Source: Castellaniella sp. UBA6218 (GTDB lineage: Bacteria > Pseudomonadota > Gammaproteobacteria > Burkholderiales > Burkholderiaceae_B). Taken from it: a DNA stretch of 32,285 nt. This document shows, piece after piece, positions 16,424 through 24,900 of this stretch. The stretch spans positions 443 through 32,727 of the forward strand of contig DISE01000120.1 of assembly GCA_002421865.1 (NCBI GenBank). The letters run 5' to 3'. The notes beneath the pieces are model-generated. The model was not told where the DNA came from. It made no database searches and worked only from the letters and a program-made list of their open reading frames with translations. Each line of letters begins with the position of its first letter. The stretch's first letter is position 1. The position numbers and the translations under genes are program-made.

Positions 16424-17624
16424 GATGATCCTCGATGCTGGCAATGATGAATCGGGTGATGCCATAGACCAGCAACAGCACGACCATCAGGGTGAACAGG
16501 TTGTACAGGCGGCGCGGATACAGGGCTTCGTCGGGCAGATTGGGGGACACCACGGTGACCAGACTGCGGATTTTCTTGCTGGCCTCGATGCGGGCGTTCT
16601 GCAAGGCGACCACGGCCAGCTTGTAGGTCTCTTCGGCGATCTTGCCGTCGACTTCCAGCTTGCGGAATTGCGCGGCGACGACATTCAGGTTGTTCTGGCC
16701 CTGGTCGGACAGCAGCCGTTTGTTTTCCACAGCCAGTTGCTGTTCCAGCGCCCGGATCTCGGTCTGCTTCGTGCGCACCGCCGGTGCGTCGCTGGTCAGG
16801 CGGGCCTTCAGGGCCTTGAGCTCCGCATGAGCGGTGACCAGCCGGGATTCCAGTTCGGCGATGATGGTGGCGCGATTCCTGGCCGACTCGCCGGCATCCA
16901 GAAACTGGTTCTGGCGCTGGAAATCCAGGATCCGGTCGCGCTGGCTTTCGTAATCCCGATGGGCTTTTGCCAGTTCGTCTTCTGCGAAGCGCACTTGCTC
17001 GCGCGCCATCCGGTGGGACAATTCATTGACGAACCCTTCGCTGGTTTTCAGGATGAAATCCAGACTGTCCTGGGCGAACGCGGGGTCCAGGGCTTCGATC
17101 GTGACATTCAGCAGGCCGGTTTCTTCGTCGAACCGGGCGTTCACCAGTCTTTGATAGAACATCAGTTGATCCTCGGCGCTCGCATCGCGCGACAACCAAT
17201 ACAGCGGATCGCGCCAACGGCCGGCGAAATGCGCGGTCCAGTCCAGCCGGGCGTTCAGGGCGTCCAGCATGTCCTGGGACCGGATGTATTCCCGCAAGTA
17301 CAGCGTTTCCTCGCGCGATGTCGGGTTGGTGCCGGTCAGCATCATGGCCAGGCCGGGCAAGGCCTGGCTGGATTCGCCATTGGTCTGGCGCACGGCCACC
17401 TGGGCCTGGCTGACATAGCGGCTGTCGGCCAGGAGCACGTAATACACGAGGGCCAGCAGCATGGGGATGACGACGATCCCCCAGAACAGGCGTCGTTGGC
17501 GCCGCCGCTGCGCGGCCTCCGCTTGGGAGTCCTCCAGCTCAAGATCGGTCACGGTGCCCGAAGGCTCGGCGGCAATGGGCGCGGGGAAATGCGCGGCGGG
17601 GGATTGAGGTGTGGGGTCGGACAT
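16416..17624 (-). CDS. kpsE: KpsE, capsule export periplasmic co-polymerase/adaptor
   Basis: Inner-membrane protein of the KpsE/BexC/CtrB family linking the KpsMT exporter to the outer-membrane channel. It has 402 residues. A membrane span lies at about 47-67 and another near the C-terminus (about 375-395). A long charged, coiled-coil periplasmic region runs from about 200 to 330, and a proline motif before the second span (SPNLPDEALYPRR) is typical of the family. The ATG at 17624 is preferred to the TTG one codon earlier. It is 29 nt after the alpha-oxoamine synthase gene and overlaps the OPX gene by 8 nt. Confidence 0.93.
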   Translation of the reverse strand: MSDPTPQSPAAHFPAPIAAEPSGTVTDLELEDSQAEAAQRRRQRRLFWGIVVIPMLLALVYYVLLADSRYVSQAQVAVRQTNGESSQALPGLAMMLTGTNPTSREETLYLREYIRSQDMLDALNARLDWTAHFAGRWRDPLYWLSRDASAEDQLMFYQRLVNARFDEETGLLNVTIEALDPAFAQDSLDFILKTSEGFVNELSHRMAREQVRFAEDELAKAHRDYESQRDRILDFQRQNQFLDAGESARNRATIIAELESRLVTAHAELKALKARLTSDAPAVRTKQTEIRALEQQLAVENKRLLSDQGQNNLNVVAAQFRKLEVDGKIAEETYKLAVVALQNARIEASKKIRSLVTVVSPNLPDEALYPRRLYNLFTLMVVLLLVYGITRFIIASIEDHRD

Positions 17625-17653
17625 CAACGATCAGAAAATGGGTTCTGGCCTTT

Positions 17654-18979
17654 TCAAGCCAGTTGTTGGATCAGCCCGATCGTCTCGACGATCTGGGCCT
17701 CGGTATGTTCGCTGCTCAGGAAAAACCGCAGGCGGGCGGCTTTCTCCTCGACAGCGGGGTGAATGATGGGCTGCACGTTCACGCCGTGCTCGAACAATTG
17801 GTTCGACAGCCGGACGGCTTTCAGGGAGCTGCCCAGAATCACCGGGATGACGGAATAGCCCTGCGACAGACCGGTATTCAGCCCGGCCGCGCGGGCCTGC
17901 CGCAAAAAGAACTGTCCCCGCTGTTTCAGCCGGGCGACACGTTCCGGCTCGGCCCGCATCAACGCCAGCGCCGCCAGCGAGGCCGCAGCCAGCGGTGGCG
18001 CGATGCCCACGCTGTAGACGAATCCTGGGGCCGCGTATTTCAGCTGTTCGACCAGGGCGCGTTCGCCTGCGATATAGCCGCCGCAACCCGACAAGGTCTT
18101 CGACAAGGTGCCCATCCAGATGTCCACCGCCCGCCCATCGATGCCGCAATGCTCGTGCAGGCCGTAGCCTTTTTCACCGAGCACGCCCAGCGCATGGGCC
18201 TCGTCCACCATCAGGAAGGCGCGGTGGCGGCGCTTCAGATCGATCAGCGCCGGCAGGTCGGGCATGTCGCCGTCCATGCTGTAGATGCCTTCGACCACGA
18301 TCAGCACGCGCTCGAATCGGCCGCGCAGGTCGACCAGCAGCCGGTCCAGGGCGTCCACATCGTTGTGGGGGAAGGCGCGTCGCGTCGCGCCGGAAAGCTG
18401 GATGCCCATCAGCACGCTGTTGTGGATCAGGCTGTCGTGCACGACCAGGTCTTTCGGGCCGAACAGGTGTCCGATGGCGCTGACGTTCGTGGCATGGCCG
18501 CTGACAAAGACCACGCAGTCCTCGGTGCCATACACCTGGGCCAGCGCCTGCTCGAGATCGCGCTGGACGGGGCGTTCGCCCGCGACCAGGCGGCTGGCCG
18601 ACACGGTGGTGCCATAACGGTCGATGGCGTCCTTGGCCGCCTGATCAATCTGTGGATGCCCGGCCAGGCCCAGGTAGTTGTAGCTGGCGAAATTGAGGTA
18701 GTCGCGCCCATCGATCCGCGTCATGGCTCCGGCCCGGCCGTCGTGCACCCTGAAAAACGGGTTGTCCAGCCCCAGACGCTGTGACGCGGCCTTGGAGACC
18801 AGCATTCTTTCGTACGCCGGGTGGCGGTCGAAACGGGTCCAGGCATCGGGAATCCTGCGCGCGCCGGAGGCGCGGCGGGCCGGGGCCACCGCGGCCGATC
18901 CGCTGTCCCCGGCCTTCTTGCCCAGGATGCGGTCGATCAATTGAAGTCTGCCGACAGGGGTAGGTTCGAGTTTGCTCAT
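17654..18979 (-). CDS. Alpha-oxoamine synthase (BioF / serine palmitoyltransferase family), RkpG/WcbT-like
   Basis: PLP enzyme that condenses an acyl thioester with a small amino acid and decarboxylates it to an alpha-amino-ketone. The 441 residues include the family core: SASRLVAG at 127-134, SGHATN at 160-165 (cofactor-stacking His162), DEAHALG at 259-265 and the Schiff-base lysine in GTLSKT, K294. BioF is about 385 residues; the extra 45-55 are an N-terminal extension beginning GRLQLIDRIL, possibly a carrier-protein docking region. ATG 18979 overlaps the PKS stop (ATGA), so the two proteins are translationally coupled. The PKS has no thioesterase, so this enzyme probably unloads it. The amino acid used (Ser, Ala or Gly) cannot be told from sequence. 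Confidence 0.9.
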   Translation of the reverse strand: MSKLEPTPVGRLQLIDRILGKKAGDSGSAAVAPARRASGARRIPDAWTRFDRHPAYERMLVSKAASQRLGLDNPFFRVHDGRAGAMTRIDGRDYLNFASYNYLGLAGHPQIDQAAKDAIDRYGTTVSASRLVAGERPVQRDLEQALAQVYGTEDCVVFVSGHATNVSAIGHLFGPKDLVVHDSLIHNSVLMGIQLSGATRRAFPHNDVDALDRLLVDLRGRFERVLIVVEGIYSMDGDMPDLPALIDLKRRHRAFLMVDEAHALGVLGEKGYGLHEHCGIDGRAVDIWMGTLSKTLSGCGGYIAGERALVEQLKYAAPGFVYSVGIAPPLAAASLAALALMRAEPERVARLKQRGQFFLRQARAAGLNTGLSQGYSVIPVILGSSLKAVRLSNQLFEHGVNVQPIIHPAVEEKAARLRFFLSSEHTEAQIVETIGLIQQLA

Positions 18980-21900
18980 CGGATCAGGGAAGTTCCAGTT
19001 TCAGCCAGCCTTCGGGTCTCGTCCTCCAGGCCGCGCAACTCATCGGCGCTCAGGTCGGACTCATGCCGGCCCACCACGCTGGCGATCAGATCGGCGGAGC
19101 CCGAGGCCACGCCCGGATCATCCTCGGCATCCCCCGTCAGCCGCTCGATGATGCGGGCGGTCACGCCCGACACGGTCGGTGCATCGTTCAACATCATCAC
19201 CGGCAGCTGGATGCCGAAGTGCTGCTCCAGTCCCAGGGCCAGCTCCACCGCCATCAGGGAATCCATGCCCAGATCGTGCAGGGATTTGTGCGCTTCGATG
19301 CGTTCGGGGGCGATGGACAGGGTCTGGGCCACCTCGCCGATCACCCGTTCCTGCACGATGCGGATGATGGTGTCCGCGTCCTTGCCCTGGATCAGGCTGC
19401 GGATGTCCTGGGTGTCGGCGGCGATGTCCTGGCGGTTGCGGTTCAGCACGGAAAACCGGACGCCATCGGCTGAAGGCAGCAGACGCGACAGGACGTTCCA
19501 GTCGAAGTCCGCCACGATGGCATGGGAGCTGTCCTGCGCCAGGAGGCGGCCCAGCGCGTCCAGCGCCCGGGCCGCGGTCAAAGGCGGACGGCCCAGGCGT
19601 TGCTCCAGGCTGTCGCGCACAGCTTCATGGCGGGTCAGATACCCGGCGTCTCCAATCGGCCCCCAGGCGATGCAGGTGGCGGGCAGCCCCTGGCGCTGAC
19701 GCAGCGCGGCCAGGCTTTCCAGGCCGGCGTTGGCCGCGACATAATTGCCTTGGCCGGGGTTGCCGATGGCGGTGGTGATCGAGGCATACAGCACGAAATG
19801 CCGGATGGGATCGGCCTGCGTGGCCTGGTGCAGATTCCAGGCGCCGGACAGCTTGGTCTCCAGCACGGCGCGCATGCTGTCCTCGTCCAGCTGGCTGATC
19901 AGGCGGTCATCGAACACGGCGGCCGCATGCACCACACCCCGCAAGGGCGGCAGCGTCCGGCGCATTTCACCGATCAGGGCCTGCACGGCTGCGGCATCGC
20001 GGATGTCGCAGGCGCGCGCATCCACCTGGGCGCCCAGGGCGGCCAGGCCCTGGATCGCCTCGGCGGCGCCCGGGGTGTCCGCACCGCGCCGGCCCAGCAG
20101 CACCAGATGGCGCGCGCCGCGCGCCGCCAGCCAGCGGGCGGTTTCCAGGCCGAAACCCGACAGCCCGCCGGTGATCAGCCAGGTGTCGTCCGCAGGGAAT
20201 GATGCGACGGACCTGTCCACCACGGGCGATTCGACCCTGGGCCGTGCGTCGGCCAGGGACACCACGATCTTGCCGATATGGCGGGCCTGCTGCATGACGC
20301 GGAAGGCATCCACCACGCGGTCGGCCATGAAGCGGCGATAGGGCAAGGGCGCGAGCGTCCCGTCCTCGAACAGCGCGATGACTTCGGCGAACAGCCGCGC
20401 CGCCAGCGCGGGCCGCCCGGTCATCAACTGGTCGGCGTCGATGCCGAAATAGCTGATGTTGTTGCGCAGCGGCCGCAGACCCAGGGGCGTGTTTTCAAAG
20501 AAATCCCGCTTGCCCAGCTCCAGGAACCGGCCAAATGGCTTGAGCACGTCCAGGCTGCGGCGCATCGCCTCGCCCGCCAGGGAATTCAGGACCACGTCCA
20601 CGCCCTCGCCCCGCGTGACGGCGCGAATCTGATCGGCGAAGGCCAGGCTGCGGGAATCAAACACATGGTCGGCGCCCAGCAGCCGGACGAAATCGCGCTT
20701 TTCATCCGTGCCTGCTGTCGCGAAGATCTCGGCACCCAGGTGGCGGGCAAGCTGAATGGCGGCGATCCCGACCCCGCCGGCCGCGCCATGAATCAGCACA
20801 CGTTCACCGGGCCGCAGATCGGCCAGCTGTTTCAGGGCGTAGTACACGGTCAGAAACACCGTGGGCACGGTGGCGGCCGCCTCGAAGGACCAGCCTTCGG
20901 GCATGCGGGCCACGGCATCGGCCCGCGTCATCACATGGCTGGCGAAACAGGACGACCCGAACCCCATGACGGTATCGCCCGGTGCCAGATCGCGCACCCC
21001 CGCGCCCACCCGGCTGACCACGCCGGAAAACTCCAGGCCCAGACTGGCGCCGGCAAAACCGTTCTCCACCGCCTCGTCGGGCAACAGCCCCATCAAATAC
21101 ATCACATCCCGGAAATTCAGGCCGGTCGCGCGGGTCTGGACTTCGACGGCCCGATCATCCAGCGCGCGCGCCTCATCCCGAATCCAGACCAGGTTGCGCA
21201 GCTTGCCCGGCACATGGAAATCGAGACGGAAGCGGTCCGCATGGTGAAGCGGCTCCGCCGGCCCGGGACGAGCCTCGCGCATCACCAGCACCTGGCGGCG
21301 ATCGCCCCGCCAGAGGACCTCGTCGGCTCCGTCGGGGTGGCGCAACTCACGGATCAGACGCGCCGCATCGCCGCCGCCCAGGTCGATCAAGGTGCAGTTC
21401 AGGGCGGGCGCTTCGTTCATCAGGACGCGACCGAATCCCCACAGGGCGGCCTGGGCCGGGCTGGGGTCGGGGCCTTGCGCCGGATCGCCGCCCGGCGCCC
21501 CGCCCCGGGTGACGATCCACAGGCGTGGCGCAGTCTCATGGCGAATCCAGGCCTGCACGCGCCGCAACAGGGCGATCGCGGGCGCGGCCGCCTGGTCAGT
21601 GGTGTCACCCCAGCCGATCAGGGATACGCAATGCGTCCAGACACTGCCCTCTTCCGCCGCCTGCGACAGGGCGTCCCGCAGCGTGACCGAAGAGCCCTGA
21701 GCGGCCAGACTTTCCGATAGCGCCTGGCCGAACGCCTGGCTGGCCTCATCGACCAGCAGCAGCCAGTCGCCGCCGGCTTCGACCGGGAGATCCACTGGCG
21801 CATCCGTGTCCGGGCATTGCGCCAGCACCAGGTACGCGCCTTCGGCCAGATCTTCGGCAGCGGGCTCGCGCCAGACCGTGCCATGCATCAGCCCGGCTTC

Positions 21901-24900
21901 GTCCAGCAGTCGGCGCCAGGCGTCGGGTTGCCACAGCGGCGCCGCCGGGGCGGGCATGGGGCCGGATCCGGAAGCACTGATATCGGTCCGGGCGTCCGCC
22001 CACCAGGCTGGATTCAGGCCCTCCACCAGGTGAGCGCTCCAGTCGGGATGGCGCTCGGCGATCACCAGCAGGCCACCGCCCGCCAATTGCCGGCGCGCCC
22101 TGTCCACCTCGGTGTGCGGATCGGCGAACAGATGCAGGCTATGGCGATAAATGATCAGATCGAATCGTCCGGCGCCCAGGCTCTCGCGGAGCGCCTGTTC
22201 GTCGTCATCCGTCCGCAGGACACGCACGGCCGGATGATCCTGACACTCCGCCGCCTGACGGTCGGCCAGCTCGGGATCCGTGACCACCAGCACATAATCC
22301 ACCTGCTCCTCGGGCAGAGCGTCCAGCAGCGTTTTGAACAACTCGCTGGGGGCGGCGGTCCACTCCAGCACCCGCAGGCGGCGCGCGGCGGGCAACGCCG
22401 CCGCCAAAGACCGCAGCAGGGCCTCCAGCGCCAGGCGCACGCCCAGGTAGGTGGGGTCGTCCTGGTAGCGGCTTTCAGCTACGGCGGAATGGCGCAGGCG
22501 GTCATGCAGCGACAGGGGGTCCAGTTCACCGCGCAGCAAAGCCGGCAACTGGCGACCCCAATGCCCCATCAAGGTCAGTTGCGGCAGATAGGCGGGATGG
22601 TCACGCAGCAAGCTTTGCCAGACGTCCGCCGCCTGTGGCCACCCGGCATCCCGGGCCAAGGTCCAGCCGGTCCCTTCCGGGACCAGCAAGCCCTCATCCC
22701 GAAGGCGCGCGCCCAGCCAGCGGATCAGGGGACTGGTGTCCGGTGCGTCGAACAAGGCGGCCCAATCGGGCGCGCGGGGCGGCTGCGCCAGTTGCCGGCA
22801 AGCCTCGAACGCAAAGGACAACGCCAGGATTTCGCTCAAGGGCAAGGTTTCGCGGAACCACCGCCGCCGCGCCTCCGATGGCGGCAGGCGCCCGGACAAG
22901 GACGCGATCAGGCCGGAGAGCGCCGGAATCGCGGCCCGCCGCTCGTCATGCGGGTGGACTTGCAGGCGCGGCACGATCCGCCAATGGCCCGCCGCCTTGC
23001 CCGCGCTCGGATTCAAGACTGCGGCGCGAAAGCGGCAGGCCTCGGCCACGGCCAGCGTCCCGCCTTCCCCGTCCAGCAGTTCGCAATCCGCCAGCACGGA
23101 GCGCTGACCGCGCCGCAGCAGCCGCACCCGCAGGTGCTGCGCCGGCCCGGATCGACGCACGGTCAGCCGGCCCACACGTACCGGCAGCATGGCCATGCCC
23201 CGTCCCGACCGGTCGGCTTCCTGGGAAAAAGCGATCAGCGCCTGGAAGCAAAGGTCCAGCGCGCCCGGGTGCAGCACATAGTCCGTCGAGCAGGCCTGAA
23301 CCGGCAGATCGAGCGTGGCGGCCAGACGGTCGCCCTCGACCCGGATGGATCGCAGGCCTCGAAAGACGGGGCCATAGTCCAGCCCCAGGCCGGCCGCCAG
23401 TGCGTAATGCGTGTCGTGATCAATCACGCGGCGCGCTTCGCCGGGCGCGGCCGGGTCCGTTCCGGCCCACGCCCCGGTACTCTCCAGCAAACGTCCGACC
23501 GCATGCGGCGTCCATTCATCGTGGCTCAGGCGCTGACGGCTCTGGATCATGAATCCGCCATCGCGCGGCTGAATCGTCAGCCGCAGGCTGCGGGCATGGT
23601 CGCCGTCGAAGACCATCGGCGCCAGGATTTCCAGCGATTCCACCACAGGCGTTCCGCCCCGCCAGGCCTGGCCGGCGGCCAGCGCCATTTCGGCATAGGC
23701 CGCGCCTGGGAATACGATGGCGCCCCCCACCCGATGATCGGCCAGCCAGGGCAGCACCTGGACATCCAGCGTATTTTCCCAGGCCGCCTCGGCATCGGGC
23801 AGACGCCAGCCCAGCAGGGGGTGTTCGCGGCGCCGCTGAATCGCCCGCAGGCTCTCGCTGGTCTGAGGATGCCAGTGCCGCTCGCGCTGCCAGGGATAAT
23901 TCGGCAGCCGCACGCGCGCACGGGCCGCCTGAAAACTGGATTGCAGCAACGCCGGGCCGGACAGCAGCAGGCACCGCCCGAAGGCGTGCCGGATTGAGCG
24001 CATGCCGTCTTCCTGGCGGCGCAACGCGCCAAGCACCCGGCCCTGGACCGAGAGGGAAGCCAGTATTTCGGTGACATAGCGCTGCAGGATCGCATGCGGG
24101 CCGATTTCAAGAAAAATCCGGCAACCCTGATCGGCCAGACTGCCGACGGCGGCCTGGAAACGGACCGGCTCGCGGATGTTGCGCCACCAGTAGTGCGCAT
24201 CCAGGCGTCCGTCCGCAAGCGCGTCTCCCGTGACGGTGGAGACAAAGACGGCGGACTGTGGCGCCCGGGGCTCCAGGCCTTGCAGCTTGTGCAATACCGG
24301 ATCACGGATGACATCCATTCGAGGACTGTGAAATGCGTAATCCAGATCCAGCAAACGGAAAAACACGCCCGGCGGCAGATGCGACTCCAGATGCTGCAGG
24401 CTTTCCAGATCGCCCGACAGGGTCAGGTTGGCCGGACTGTTGTAGCCTGCGATGGCTACGTGAGCGGACAGATCGAGATCGGCCAGCAAGGCCGACAGCG
24501 CATCGGCCGACAAGGCCACGGCAGCCATACGGCCATGCCCCCGAGTCAGGCCCTGGGCCTGACTGCGGGCGCTGATCACCTGGGCGGCCTGATCCAGGCT
24601 GAGCGCGCCGCACGCCCAGGCCGCCGCGATTTCTCCCACGCTGTGTCCGGCGACGGCGGCCGGCTCGATCCCCTGTTCGCGCAGCAGCAGCGTGACGGCC
24701 ACCTGAACGGCGAACAGCAGGGGCTGCGCGATCGTGGTGTCGTCCAGGCGCGATGCTTCGGCGGGCGCGCGCAGTTCATCCAGCACGGAAAAACCAACCA
24801 GCGGCCGCAACAGCGCATCCAGCTCGGTCAGGATGGCGGCGAACCGGGGGGATTCTTCCAGCAGCCGGCAACCCATGCCCTGCCATTGGGCGCCATTGCC

